The notes under the pieces: generated by a model
What the model was told of the DNA's origin: nothing
The model's database searches: none
What the model saw: only the letters and a program-made list of their open reading frames with translations
Part shown: positions 1-10,763 of the stretch, piece after piece
Layout: every line of letters starts with the position of its first letter
Numbering within the stretch: the first letter of the stretch is position 1
Position numbers and translations under genes: made by a program
Origin: Whitmania pigra
Taxonomy: Eukaryota > Annelida > Clitellata > Hirudinida > Haemopidae
DNA length: 64,000 bases
Assembly: GCA_021613335.1 (NCBI GenBank)
Contig: JAJTWR010000398.1
Location: forward strand, 1,416,001 to 1,480,000
Direction: 5' to 3'

Positions 1-510
1 TCTGGCTCTAAAACACTCTTTTGGAGATTTCAGATATTTCGCCTCGCAGCAGTAGTTTGGATCCGATGAACTACTGCTTTCACAACAATCACTGAAGTAG
101 TTGTTGTCACAGCAATAGTTTGGATATGATGGACAACCAGAAGCGTAGCAGTCGTTGGGGTAATTCTTAGCACAGCAATAACTTGGATCTGTCAAACAAC
201 CGACATCACATCCATTTAGACATCTGGAAGCGCAACATGCGCTTGGATTTGCTGGATACACGATTCCAAAAGGATCGCTTGGACAAGTAGTGTTGCAACA
301 TTTATTTGGATTCGATAGACACACAGTTCCACAGCAATCGTTTGGTTGTGGAACGCGTTTGACGTTGAAATCTATCGGGTTGTTTAGATATTGGTCATCG
401 CAGCACTCAAAGGGATCTCTCCCGCAACAACCATTTGGATTGCCTTGACAACAACCATTTCCGTCATTCTCTCCGATATCAAAAAATGCCATTTGACCCC
501 ACTGAGCCAT
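1..510 (-). CDS. Cysteine-rich CC-repeat protein, 3' part outside window
   Basis: Open reading frame from an ATG at 510 down to the window edge with no stop, giving the first 170 residues. I do not recognise the family. The protein is very rich in Cys, Asn, Pro and Asp and is built from loose repeats of the type DPxxCC / NPNxCC (NPNGCC, DPFECC, NPNKCC, DPSYCC, DPNYCC), with paired cysteines every 10-20 residues. No signal peptide is visible; it starts MAQWGQMAFFDIGEND. The AFFD near the start resembles the AYFD motif near the N-termini of the genes at 5236, 13429 and 16460, and all share strand and a TGACG element upstream. Repeated CC pairs suggest a disulfide-linked structural protein, but that is inference. 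Not a toxin-like knottin layout as far as I can see. Confidence 0.7.
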   Translation of the reverse strand, partial: MAQWGQMAFFDIGENDGNGCCQGNPNGCCGRDPFECCDDQYLNNPIDFNVKRVPQPNDCCGTVCLSNPNKCCNTTCPSDPFGIVYPANPSACCASRCLNGCDVGCLTDPSYCCAKNYPNDCYASGCPSYPNYCCDNNYFSDCCESSSSSDPNYCCEAKYLKSPKECFRAR

Positions 511-2224
511 GGTGCCCTAGCTGGTTGATTTATTCAGATTATTTGCTGATGTCGTTGAAATTTCTTCATATCCGTAAGCTTTAGTGCTTTTCGTGTAGGC
601 ATCTGATGGGCAGCAGGAATGTTCTTTTTGAATGATAGTGATGATATGAACATCATTATAACTCTTTTGCTTTGGTTTATGTTATTCAAGAATTCAGTGG
701 AAGATGTACGAAGATGTCGGAAGATATGGCAGTATGGTCGAACATGATGTCTTAAAGATTTGGCGTGGGACCTAGCCTTCCTTGCCTCTCATTTTCCGAT
801 GCTAGACCCAATCATCCCCTTGCATACCCTGTAATTCGTTGCCCTCACAATCCTTTCCGAAACGTTGTTTTTGTTGTTTTCGCTTCAATGAAAACGCCAT
901 TACGTCAACTTTCCTAGTGAATAAAAGTGATATTTACGACTAACCTGTAAAAACCACTTTGCAGCAATCTGAAATGTAATGAAATGATGAAAAGAATGCT
1001 ATTGTCTATTGCTGTCACGAGTTAAATGCTGAAAATTATGACACCATGAGTTAAATTATAAATTAAATAAATATATTATTCAGTTTGAATTAAATCGTAC
1101 AATTCTTCATACAATACTTCATTTTTAGCTTTAAGACTTCGGGTGTGTGAGATGTGTTTTGATTAAGATAGACCAAGAAGAAAAAGTATTTAAATATTCT
1201 CCGGGTCCCTGGGCATTTGCTCTCTTCCTCCTTTCGGTGGTCCTGCCCCTAACACCATAATTTTCAAGTTTATGTAAGAACGGATGATGATTTTGTAAAA
1301 AAGGTATAAAGCAAGAACAGCACATCAAAATCGACAGCATCAGAAACAACAGATTATTAATAATAATAATAGCTTAAAAGTTGAGTCGATTAGAACAAAA
1401 TAACATTAACAATCTTCAATTCTTGAAAAACGCCACATCTTGGCCGATTTAATTCTCTGCTGCAAAATAATCAGTGTAGCAACTCATTCTTGAAGTATTC
1501 CCTACTTGCCCAGGACTATCCAAACAGAAGAGGAAACAACTTTATGTTTGGATGCAGTAATTTCTACAAAATGTCAAATTTTCTTTTTGTAATATAATTA
1601 TCAGGCATTGGAACGCATTGCAAGACGAAATTCTTAATTCACCCATCGTTTCTCGCTTTAATGCTTTAATAACTGACCTCGACTTTAATAGATACTTTTA
1701 ATTATCAAGTTACTTTTGCCATTGGGCGAGGCTGATACTTTTACAGTTATAATCCTGTACACATTTTGAGTTAGTGTTTTTAAAGGGCCCTCCAGTTTGT
1801 AAAATACAAAAATTGAAATACATATAATAAATAAGTTACTTTTGAATCTTTCTAATGGACGATAACATTTTAAAGACTTTACTTTTTGTAAAGTTTTGTA
1901 AAGAAACGGTTATCCAAAAGTTATTTAGTATCAGATCAAAAATCTGATGTCAATAGGGAAAGGAATAAGCTTCATTCTAAATAGTTTGAAATGTCAATGA
2001 AGCCATCAATCAAAAACTGGTCTAAAGAACGACTCAGATAACTTTGATGTACCGATGTGGTGATGGAAAATAAACAAACAGAATTTACATGAGTTTTTTT
2101 TTTATTTCAATATAAGCAACTTTTTTTTCCTTAAATTATTAACAGTTTTGCTTTTTTTTAAAGAAATTTTGTATCATATAAAATAGTGACATTTTTGCGT
2201 ATAATTTTTTAAAAATCATTTTGC
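511..2224. other. Intergenic, AT-rich, no convincing gene
   Basis: Upstream region of the Cys-rich gene ending at 510. Apart from the TTACGTCA element at 900-907 and AT-rich homopolymer runs I see no gene; the 72-codon minus-strand frame near 1131-1349 has no family resemblance and no regulatory context. Confidence 0.6.
900..907 (-). promoter_or_regulatory. CRE-like element TGACGTAA upstream of gene at 1-510
   Basis: Reads TGACGTAATGGC in gene orientation, about 390 bp upstream of the ATG at 510. One of eight equivalent elements in the cluster (see findings). Confidence 0.45.
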
Positions 2225-2683
2225 TTAATTCTTTTTTTTATAACTCTTCTGAACGACTTCGGAACTGGAAACTTTTTCTTTGTTCTGGCAGGGGTCATCT
2301 TCGTCTGTAGCTTCTTCTTCTTCACAATCCGTCGACATTCTGCTTTCCAGGTTGAATTTATTGCCACGTCCTATTGGGCAAGGAACTCTACTTGGACATT
2401 TGTCGTTGCAATATGACGTTGACGGATTTGGAGGATACATGTGAATCTTATAGATGTGTATCTTATTTTGTGATTCGTCGAATTCACAATCCTGAAAGTC
2501 GTATGGTATCAAGGCTTCCCTGCTACACTGATCTTTCTCGATGTAAACCTTTTTCGAAATGTTAGTTGTAAAGACTCTCTTTTGGAATATTGCATCTCCA
2601 CAGTTTGTGATTGTATATCCAAAGTCGTCTCTGTTTTTGTTAAATTTTATAGCTTGCATTGAAGGAATGTTTATGAGCGGCAT
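2225..2683 (-). CDS. Unknown single-exon protein, tandem paralogue of 3869-4318
   Basis: 152 residues. The frame is open further upstream, but only the ATG at 2683 gives an N-terminus (MPLINIPSMQ) matching the paralogue next door (MPFIHIPSMQ), so I chose that start; the more upstream in-frame start would be GTG. The two share GYTITN, CSREALIPY, SQN, YKIHMYPP and CP(I/S)G, with conserved cysteines in the second half. C-termini differ: this copy ends in an acidic stretch (DCEEEEATDEDDPC) followed by a lysine-rich end, the paralogue in a basic end. No signal peptide, no membrane segment, no recognised domain. Function unknown; the whole transcription unit including about 320 bp upstream was duplicated. 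Confidence 0.75.
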   Translation of the reverse strand: MPLINIPSMQAIKFNKNRDDFGYTITNCGDAIFQKRVFTTNISKKVYIEKDQCSREALIPYDFQDCEFDESQNKIHIYKIHMYPPNPSTSYCNDKCPSRVPCPIGRGNKFNLESRMSTDCEEEEATDEDDPCQNKEKVSSSEVVQKSYKKKN

Positions 2684-3016
2684 TTCTGATATTAAATAAT
2701 TTCTGTGTATCAGACGAGGCGGATAAAACACAGAAATAATGAGATGAGGGAAGAGATGTGGCTATTCAGTTAACTGGATGAATTCAGCACGTATCCCAAT
2801 TCCACAGATCTTCAGCTGATCAACCCATAAGTTTCACAAAAGCATCCTATACGAGTTTCAACATCTACTGTTTATTTTTCTATTTTTATTTGTTCTAGAA
2901 GTCTGTTGATTTAGCATAAACGACAAACTTATGAAAAACTGTGGATAACTCGAGGCTTAACTTGCGATGTTCTACCGAAACCTTTTTTTGGTATATTTAA
3001 GATGAAACGAAAAACA

Positions 3017-3024
3017 TTACGTCA
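3017..3024 (-). promoter_or_regulatory. CRE-like element TGACGTAA upstream of gene 2225-2683
   Basis: In gene orientation AATGACGTAATGTTTTT, 334 bp upstream of the ATG. The surrounding block is duplicated upstream of the paralogue at 3869-4318. Confidence 0.5.
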
Positions 3025-3868
3025 TTGCCGGTGGCGATACATTACGAATAAAGTTAACGGAAAATATGGCTTAATTTTTAAAAATTGATAAGAATATCCA
3101 GAATGCGAGAAAAAACGGACTTAAAACTAGATCCATTACTTTGGTTAAATAATTAATTCAGGCAACAATGCGAACACCACTGTTTATTGTCATTGATTCG
3201 ACAAATAGTTCATTCTATAAATATTCCACAAAATGAACTTAAACTTAATTTAGTTTATAGATTATGATTACGTCTCGACACAAGAAAATTAAATCCTATG
3301 TATTTAAAAATTAAATTTTAGAAAATTAGATTTAATGTTTCAAAATTAAGATAGCTTGTGAAGATCGTAATTTAAAACATTGCAGGATCAAGCCGGCCTA
3401 ATAACGAAGAAACCTTGGTTGTGCTATGGAAGGATAGACTTAATAAGTAAAAATTGCATTCACAAAAAGAGTTGAAGTCAAATAAAGTCCACTTCATAAA
3501 ATATGTATTAATTTGTTTTTATAAATTTTGATCACGTTCACTAATAGCAAAGCTTTAGGAAATTATTCATCACAAGTAAGGACCTTATACAGTAATCACT
3601 GAACTTGATTTAAGTTTGCTATTTTACATAAAGATTCAATTATTGGTAGGTCTTGTTATTCTTAATAAGTATAACTTCGAAAAGATGGAAAGAATAAATG
3701 CACACGGCTTTATTTAAATGCAAGCATTTCTTTTTACAATTAAATGAATGTTTTTCTTTTTTTATTATGGAATTTTAGCAGATGTTACTTTTTGTAACAC
3801 ATCTTCACATCAATAGATCAGAGATACTGTACAAGCAATTGAAAAAATACTTTGTTATTTTTATTTTT

Positions 3869-4318
3869 TTAGTGTCTGCAACGGCGTCGAAAATTAACGC
3901 TTTTCTTTCTTTGGCAAGCTGCGGGTCTAGGCGGCATGACATCGCATCCACAAGGATTTGTCGTCAGTCTACGTTCAAGGCCTCTGGGTTTGCTCTTCCC
4001 GAACCCTGACGGACAGATGATTCCGTTATCACAAATTCCGTCACAATACGATGGAGCTGGCGGATACATGTGAATTTTATAAGCATGGAGCATATTTTGA
4101 GATGAATCACATTCGTGATCTTTTAGGGTGTATGGAATCAAAGCTTCTCTGCTGCATTCTTCATCAGGTTCTACACTGACCTCAATGGAAACTCCTTCTG
4201 ATGGAAACATGCTGTTGTGGAACAGTGCATTTCCAATGTTTGTGATCGTGTAGCCAGAGTGACCCTTCTCGTTGTTAAACTTTGTTGATTGCATCGAAGG
4301 GATGTGTATAAACGGCAT
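3869..4318 (-). CDS. Unknown single-exon protein, tandem paralogue of 2225-2683
   Basis: 149 residues from the ATG at 4318 (MPFIHIPSMQ). Shares with its neighbour the GYTITN block near residue 20, CSREALIPY around residue 55, and YKIHMYPP around residue 80, with conserved spacing of cysteines in the CDGIC..GIICPSG segment. Its C-terminus is basic (KSVNFRRRCRH) rather than acidic-then-basic. No signal peptide or membrane segment. Family not recognised. The coding and upstream similarity over roughly 0.8 kb per copy shows a local duplication with diverged tails. Confidence 0.75.
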   Translation of the reverse strand: MPFIHIPSMQSTKFNNEKGHSGYTITNIGNALFHNSMFPSEGVSIEVSVEPDEECSREALIPYTLKDHECDSSQNMLHAYKIHMYPPAPSYCDGICDNGIICPSGFGKSKPRGLERRLTTNPCGCDVMPPRPAACQRKKSVNFRRRCRH

Positions 4319-4384
4319 TTTTTGGTATTTATGTACGTGTTCAATAGAATTCTAAGTACTTAAAACTAATTAGATGATGGTGGA

Positions 4385-4686
4385 GGAAATCTGGTTATTC
4401 AGTTAAGTGGATGAATTCAATAGCTTTCTTAATTCATTTGCTTCAACAGATCTTCTGCAGATCAGTCCATACGCTTCAGAAAAGCATCCTTTACAAATTT
4501 CAACATCCAATATTTAATTTTCTATTTTTATTTATTCACGAAATCCGTTAATTTAGATTAAACGACAGACTTATGGCAACACATGAATAACTCGAGGCTC
4601 GTCCTGTGATGTTTTACCGAAGCCTTTTTTTTGGTATATTTGAGATTAAACAAAAAGCATTACGTCATTGCTAGTAGCGATTCGCT
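4385..4686. repeat. Duplicated promoter block (second copy of 2735-3055)
   Basis: This block and 2735-3055 are clearly homologous: both contain TATTCAGTTAA, TGGATGAATTCA, AAAGCATCCT, TTTCAACATC, AATAACTCGAGGCT or GGATAACTCGAGGCT, TTTTTTTGGTATATTT and ATTACGTCATTGC in the same order. Each lies directly upstream of one member of the 2225/3869 gene pair, so the duplication unit covered promoter plus gene. Confidence 0.85.
4660..4667 (-). promoter_or_regulatory. CRE-like element TGACGTAA upstream of gene 3869-4318
   Basis: AATGACGTAATGCTTTTTG in gene orientation, 342 bp upstream of the ATG, in the best-conserved part of the duplicated promoter block. Confidence 0.5.
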
Positions 4687-5235
4687 GAGGTGAATATGGC
4701 AGAAATTATGAAGTGATTTTAAGTCCATTAATAAAAACAGAGGTTTTTCTTAATTCCAGTAAATTCGTCATAGCAGGTTTTAAAATATTTCTTCACAAAT
4801 AATATTTCGTCTGGCTATTTCCATTCTGGAATCTAAGAGGTCGTATAAATGACGCCATACTTTGTTGGCCGATATCTGATTGTGCCCCATTTCCCATTTA
4901 ATTAATAATTACAAACCGTGGATGCTTCCTAAATGTGACGTAACAAATTTCTTTCTTTCCTCTGGCGCTTAAGGACCTTCAGTCACCTTGAAAATGATGT
5001 CATCAATTTAATTTAATTTAATTTAATTAATTTAATTAAAAACTTGGACTTTTCTATAGATTATTATAAAATCTTCAAATCAATTTACATTTTGTTTTTA
5101 TTAATCAGCTTAGTGGTGATATTTATAAACCCATCAGGTTACCTAAACGCCAAAAAGTTTATAATAAAAAAAATTAATGTTGTTAATAATATTATTTAAC
5201 ACTCCATTTACAATTTTTATTGCTACACAAGTTTA

Positions 5236-6678
5236 TTATTTTCCGAAAAGTTGCTCAATTTTTGATTTTTCTTTTCCGTTATTTTCCATTTTTCTGCTTT
5301 TTTTATGTTTTAATCTTGGACGAATTTGTTGGTTAGCTCTTTTAGAGGCATCATTTCCATGTGAAAACACTGGCGGGACTCTTAAAAATAGATTTGCAAT
5401 CTCGTTCGTCTTGACACTGGGTACCAAACTTTTCAATCTCTGCATGAAGCCAGCCTTTTCCTTGATTACGTTTACGGGTTCTCCAATTATGATGGCCTCT
5501 ACTACTGCGTCTTTGAAAAGACGCGGGGTCAAAGGATCTTTGTATTTGTCTTTGTCATTAGCTTTGATTTCGTCTTTGCTATTATCTTTTTCTCTATCTT
5601 TCTCGTTGTCCGTCTCTTTGTCTGTCTCTTTCTCTGTCTCTTTGTCTGTCTCTTTACCTTTTTCTTTATCTTTCTCTTTATTTTTTTCTTTATCTTTACC
5701 CTTATCTTTACCTTTCTCTTTACTTTTACTTTTATCTTTATCTTTTACCTCTTCTTTCATTTTAATCTTTTCTTTATTTTTCTCTTTGTCTTTATCTTTA
5801 GCTTTCTCTTTGTCTTTGTCCTTATCCTCGTCTTTGTCTTTGTCTATGACCATGCCTTTAACTCGGTCCTGGACGGACAATCTCATTTTAAATTCATCCA
5901 ACTGATATCCAAGATAAGGGATGGATCGAGCCGCATCGGACTGGGTCAAATCATCCTCGTTTTGAGGTCGTCTCTCAGCGCATTCTCTTTGCTTCAAAAC
6001 ATCTGTTGAGAAGCCATTTACAGATTTCCTCGTCATGGCGGTATTATTTCTGACAGCTTCTTCCAAAAGATGTTGGTAAGGGAAAATTGGATTTTTATAA
6101 GGCTGTTTGATATCGCCTTGACTATGGCATTCACACATGACCGAACATTTTGACGGTAACGCCTTTAATTTATTTCTTTTACCTTTCACGCCACTTTCAA
6201 ATGTCGTTTGGACTTGCCTTTCTGTCCTGCGACATATTTTACGTTCAGGTTTTGGTTCAACTTTCGCCTCACGTTCGTGTTCGCTTTGAATTGTAGAAAC
6301 GCTTTTGTCTTGATATTGTTTGGCTGGAATCGTGGGTTCCATTATTTTGTCATTGCTTTGTTCGTCTGGGATCTCTAAATATTCCGATTTAGCACTCAAA
6401 ACGTCCTCAGCGCACGATGTACAACTCGCTTTTCCGTCGCTGTTCTGGGATGGGATGCTTTTTACGGTCTTCAAATCATCTTTATTGGAAATGTAGTCGG
6501 TCGAGAAGTTTTTCATTTTTCTAGGAAAGATTCTGATTGTGATCTTATCGTTCTCCTCGCCGTTTTCATCGACGTCACATGTCGTGTCGACATAACATTC
6601 GTTTTCAGAGCACTCGGGGTGGTATTTGAGATATTCCCGGCAGACGTCAAAATAAGCCAACTGATCGCAGGATTCCAT
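5236..6678 (-). CDS. Lysine/aspartate/glutamate-repeat protein with AYFD N-terminus
   Basis: 480 residues, single exon, ATG at 6678. N-terminal part (about 1-60) has LAYFD and several cysteines (CREYLKYHPECSENECYVD). A middle part has CSVMCECHSQGD and KNPIFPYQ. Residues about 275-375 are an extreme charged repeat of KDKDKEK, KEKGKD and KETDKET units, probably disordered or a long single helix. After that comes GFMQRLKSLVPSVKTNE, which matches the IPFW-type motif in the genes at 13429 and 16460. The C-terminus is again lysine-rich. No signal peptide or membrane span. Function unknown; shared motifs, strand and upstream element tie it to its neighbours. Confidence 0.75.
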   Translation of the reverse strand: MESCDQLAYFDVCREYLKYHPECSENECYVDTTCDVDENGEENDKITIRIFPRKMKNFSTDYISNKDDLKTVKSIPSQNSDGKASCTSCAEDVLSAKSEYLEIPDEQSNDKIMEPTIPAKQYQDKSVSTIQSEHEREAKVEPKPERKICRRTERQVQTTFESGVKGKRNKLKALPSKCSVMCECHSQGDIKQPYKNPIFPYQHLLEEAVRNNTAMTRKSVNGFSTDVLKQRECAERRPQNEDDLTQSDAARSIPYLGYQLDEFKMRLSVQDRVKGMVIDKDKDEDKDKDKEKAKDKDKEKNKEKIKMKEEVKDKDKSKSKEKGKDKGKDKEKNKEKDKEKGKETDKETEKETDKETDNEKDREKDNSKDEIKANDKDKYKDPLTPRLFKDAVVEAIIIGEPVNVIKEKAGFMQRLKSLVPSVKTNEIANLFLRVPPVFSHGNDASKRANQQIRPRLKHKKSRKMENNGKEKSKIEQLFGK

Positions 6679-7005
6679 GACTTTGAAACAGCAATCTTTG
6701 TTTAAATTTATTGCCTAATGGTTGATCAGTATTGATGCAAATAATTATTCTGTTAGGTGATCCGGTACATGCTATTCACTTAATTGAAATAGGAAGTATC
6801 ATTCTCATAAATCATCGGTATTTTTGCTTTTCTTTTTCGTGTGAACTTAAAATTAAAAAAATTAAAATTTGCCAGTATTTTTTCCAGTGCCAGTCAACAT
6901 TTTTTTTGTATTTTTTTATATAACCGAGCTGCACCAGGAGCTAATCGGCGAATCGTTTCAAATTCATTTGTTTTGGTTGTAACTTGACCGAATAGACAAA
7001 TTCAA

Positions 7006-7013
7006 TTGCGTCA
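7006..7013 (-). promoter_or_regulatory. CRE-like element TGACGCAA upstream of gene 5236-6678
   Basis: TTGACGCAATTG in gene orientation, 328 bp upstream of the ATG at 6678; the centre base differs from the TGACGTAA copies. Confidence 0.4.
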
Positions 7014-7094
7014 ATTGCTTGTGTTTTCAAAGGTTGTGCAACAATGTATTAAACACTTATTAAAGATTTGCACGGTTAATGTGAATCAATGAGG

Positions 7095-7406
7095 TATTGA
7101 TTAATAAATTAATGAGGTATTAATTAATGAATTTATGAGGCATTAATTAATGAAGTATTAATTAATGAGGTATTAATTAATGAATTAATGAAGTATGAAA
7201 AAGGAAAAAAAGATAAGTGCTCCTCAGCTTTCATTCTGGTTCATTTCATGTATTGATTAATAAATTAATGAGGTATTAATTAATGAATTTATGAGGCATT
7301 AATTAATGAAGTATTAATTAATGAGGTATTAATTAATGAATTAATGAAGTATTAAAAAAGGAAAAAAAGATAAGTGCTCCTCAGCTTTCATTCTGGTTCA
7401 TTTCAT
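7095..7406. repeat. 156-bp near-identical tandem duplication
   Basis: Two copies (about 7095-7250 and 7251-7406), nearly identical apart from a small difference in the AAAAAGG run. The first half of each copy is itself a degenerate array of ATTAATTAATGA(A/G)GT units. Sits upstream of the 5236-6678 gene. The near identity suggests a recent event or an assembly artefact. Confidence 0.9.
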
Positions 7407-8181
7407 CAAATCGTTACTTTTATTCAGCTTATCGCCATTTTTTCATCGTCAACTTCACAGTTATTCCCGACCTCTCTCATCGACCCACCCAACACAAACC
7501 TCCTATTTTTTATGTTTCTTCTCAGCCTTTTTAACTCAAGAAAAATTCCAAATCATCTCCGACATGATGTTAATAATGACGGACATTCGACTAAACAAAC
7601 AAGTGAAATTCTTTTTTGCATCTGCTTTCTTTAAAGCTAGATATTGGAATTAACTGGAATCTACTGGAATCATGTTCCATTGGAGCAGTTGAATTTGACA
7701 GATCTTTGAGCCACATTTATTTACATTCCGCAACTAGTATAAACTCGTTCGTGTGTTTATTTTCGCAAAATTAAATGAAATTATCATAAAAATGCATCAC
7801 TTGTACATAAATTGATGAATAGCTGTTTTAGTCTTATTAACAAGATAGTCAAATTTTCTGCCAAAATGTTCTTATTGATGTTTTGGCAAAAGGAGCTTTA
7901 TAAAAGATCCATTGATGAAGTAACTTTCAACTTGGCGACATTTTCCAGCATTTATGAGCGTTAAAAATTTCTTCAAACAAAGCATGTCTTCATAATTATC
8001 ATCTGTTGTTCGTCATCAGTTTCCTTTTTTTAAGAAATAATTTCATATTCAGAGAGAGAGAGAGAGTTCTTTGAGTAGGTCTTTGTGTTGCTTCGGGCTT
8101 ACCTTCACTAGTAAGATTCGTCTGCTTTCTCCGACTTCCTTTATGTCGGAATGGCGCCAATTTATCGACACTACACGGAGA

Positions 8182-9000
8182 TCATTTTTTTCCCGCAGGT
8201 TTTTTGGCTGCAGGTGACTTACTTCCTGCAGGTGATTTACCAGCTGCAGGTGACTTGCCTCCTACAGGTGGTTTACTTCCAGCAGCTGAAGGTGGTTTAC
8301 TCCCAGCAGTTGAAGGTGTCTTATTTCCGGCAGAACCTTTTGCAACGGGCGGTTTACCCTTAACCGGCGGTGGCTTACTTTCTATAGCGCCTGTTTTACT
8401 TTTACCACTTTCTGCTTCAATGATAAAGTCACTTTTGGGTACAGATAATTTCTTTTCAACTTCGCCTTTTTTACTTTTGGATGCCTTCCGCGCGACATCG
8501 CTCTTTTTAGGTTTAGAAGATACTTTCCTCGATGCGTCGCTCCCTTTACTCGCTTTGGCTATAGATTCCTTTTTCTCAAGTATTTTGCTTATCGCTTCGT
8601 TGCAAGGTATCTTAGTTAGCCTCCAGGAGAAATCGTCCACTCTCGGGAGATAATTGATAAATTGAGGCACATCGCAATCTTTGTAGTCAATTTCTCCGCG
8701 TTCACAGATACAGGCACAGACGTCCACTGCACCTCGACGTCGAAACCTAAGGTGATGTCTACAATCGGTGCTGTGGGCAGGTCCCTTTTTTTCGTATTTT
8801 GCAACCCTTTCTTTTTTTTCTTGTTCAAGACTCTTGACACAATTTTCATCTGACGGGGAAGAACACGGTCGAAAGGCAGGCTTAGGGCAGTGTTTACGAC
8901 TGCCCTCGCAAAGACACTCGCATACCGTCTGGAAATAGTTATTCCTTTGTTTTGCCAGGCAGACAGAAATTGGAAGAGGACTAATGCATGATGGAGGCAT
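8182..9000 (-). CDS. Cys-motif protein with Lys/Pro/Ala/Gly-rich H1-like tail
   Basis: 272 residues, single exon, ATG at 9000. Residues about 1-125 contain paired cysteine motifs (CECLCEG, CACICERG) and HCPKPAFRP, which resembles the VCPKPALVP segment of the 13429 and 16460 proteins. From about residue 140 the protein is low-complexity and strongly basic, ending in repeats such as AGSKPPSAAGSKPP, GGKSPAAGKSPAGSK and SPAAKKPAGKK. The tail resembles linker-histone or sperm basic-protein tails in composition only; no globular H1 domain is present. No signal peptide. The opposite-strand frame over the tail is a compositional shadow. Confidence 0.72.
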   Translation of the reverse strand: MPPSCISPLPISVCLAKQRNNYFQTVCECLCEGSRKHCPKPAFRPCSSPSDENCVKSLEQEKKERVAKYEKKGPAHSTDCRHHLRFRRRGAVDVCACICERGEIDYKDCDVPQFINYLPRVDDFSWRLTKIPCNEAISKILEKKESIAKASKGSDASRKVSSKPKKSDVARKASKSKKGEVEKKLSVPKSDFIIEAESGKSKTGAIESKPPPVKGKPPVAKGSAGNKTPSTAGSKPPSAAGSKPPVGGKSPAAGKSPAGSKSPAAKKPAGKK

Positions 9001-9312
9001 GATGTTTTAACCGGTCCACGCTGTTAGGTCGTAGAATTTCATGAACACTTGCTCTGAGAGGCTTTCTCTGACTATTCTTAGAAAGTTGCATTCATGATTA
9101 GGGAGATCCGTGTACTTTGTTAAGTTTTTTTTATGGTAATATTGTTTGAGAAATATTACGATATCCATCAGGTGATGTATTCAAAGCTTCTTAGTCACCT
9201 CTGCTGCTTTCGTATTCCATTTCCAAGCATTTGAACGCCGTCCTTAAAATCAGATCCGATACATTTTTCCTTTGTTATTTTTTCTTTTAAATTTTATGAA
9301 AACAAAACGTAA

Positions 9313-9320
9313 TTGCGTCA
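9313..9320 (-). promoter_or_regulatory. CRE-like element TGACGCAA upstream of gene 8182-9000
   Basis: ATGACGCAATTACGTTTTG in gene orientation, 313 bp upstream of the ATG at 9000. Confidence 0.42.
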
Positions 9321-9583
9321 TATTTGCAGATGGTTAAGAGTAGCCTTTTTAACGAGTTGTTTAGCACTTACAGTTTTATTTTATTTTAATGGTTCCTCCT
9401 TGGAATACGAATTAAAAGATCTGAGAAGGTACTTGGAGAATTAATTTTGTAAAATCTGACCTTAAAATTATACATTTTTCAAGTAGATCTTGGGAATTCT
9501 AAGCTTATTTCATATTTCCATATCATTGTAAAACTTGACTTTCTTTAGGTCTATTTTGTTCATTTCCACTTTTGTATTACTAT

Positions 9584-9643
9584 TTGATCGACCCACCATT
9601 TATGTAGCGCCACTACCCGAGGGCGCTCCCTGGCGGTGTGAGC
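9584..9643 (-). mobile_element. SINE tail-like fragment abutting an ATT array
   Basis: TTGATCGACCCACCATTTAT..AGCGCCACTACCCGAGG matches a segment at 28114-28150 (TTGATCCACCAGTTATATAG..CGCTCTTACCCGAGG). The reverse complement of its GCGC..ATAAAT part resembles the 3' end of the tRNA-like element at 20918-21066. The ATT array starts immediately after it, as is common for SINE ends. Confidence 0.45.
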
Positions 9644-10021
<378 letters not shown>

Positions 10022-10397
10022 ACCATCATTATTATTTATAACTCGGTGTTTTATTATTCGAGTTGAAATGATAAAGATGGAAATTTGATTTGCGAGTGTT
10101 TTTCTTTTTTTTTGCATTTTTTTAAAAATCAACTATTTCTGCGAAATTATTTATGAGCTTCATACATCTGTACATTCATCTACACATTCGATCCTATCTA
10201 AAATGTCACCATTCCATCAACATCCCGAGCAATTTCCAGGCAAACACTGTTTGAGTTTATTGAATAATTTGTCTTTTTCCAGATTTTATGTTGCCATATT
10301 TTCTGACCACCCCTTTTTATGTCTTTTCGATTTTTCGTTTTGTCTCATCATCTTCAATGTCCGTTTGTTATTCTTTCCTTGTGTCTTTTATTTATTC

Positions 10398-10440
10398 ATT
10401 GATTCTTCATTGATTCTTCATTGATTCTTCATTGATTCTC
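10398..10440. repeat. 12-bp tandem repeat (CATTGATTCTT), about 4 copies
   Basis: Four consecutive TTCATTGATTC units in otherwise unremarkable intergenic DNA between 10017 and 10763, where I see no gene. Confidence 0.85.
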
Positions 10441-10763
10441 AAATCGATTTTTTGCATTGCCTTTAATCCGATTAAGGCTAATTATTAAATCTTTTTTGGA
10501 GACTGTTATCTTTCTTGGCTTTAATTATCTTCCAATTCATTTTGCATATGGCAACCAAAATCCTGAAATACTCTGAAAAGATTTTGGAGAAAACATGGTA
10601 AATCCTGTTTAAGTTTTTATCTTTAAGATATCAACAAATTAGACCAAGCGTTTACTGAAAAGTATGTGTATCTAACTGAATTTCATCATTTGATGATCAC
10701 GTTCTTGCAAGAAAAGGAAGCTATTTCATAAATTATGAAAATTATCTTTCAATGAATTTCTGT

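Noticed and set aside
2684..2731. Longer N-terminus for the 2225 gene
   Set aside because: The upstream in-frame start is GTG, and the paralogue aligns from the internal ATG.
5177..5905. Plus-strand Ser/Leu-repeat frame
   Set aside because: Antisense shadow of the KDKDKEK repeat in the 5236-6678 gene.
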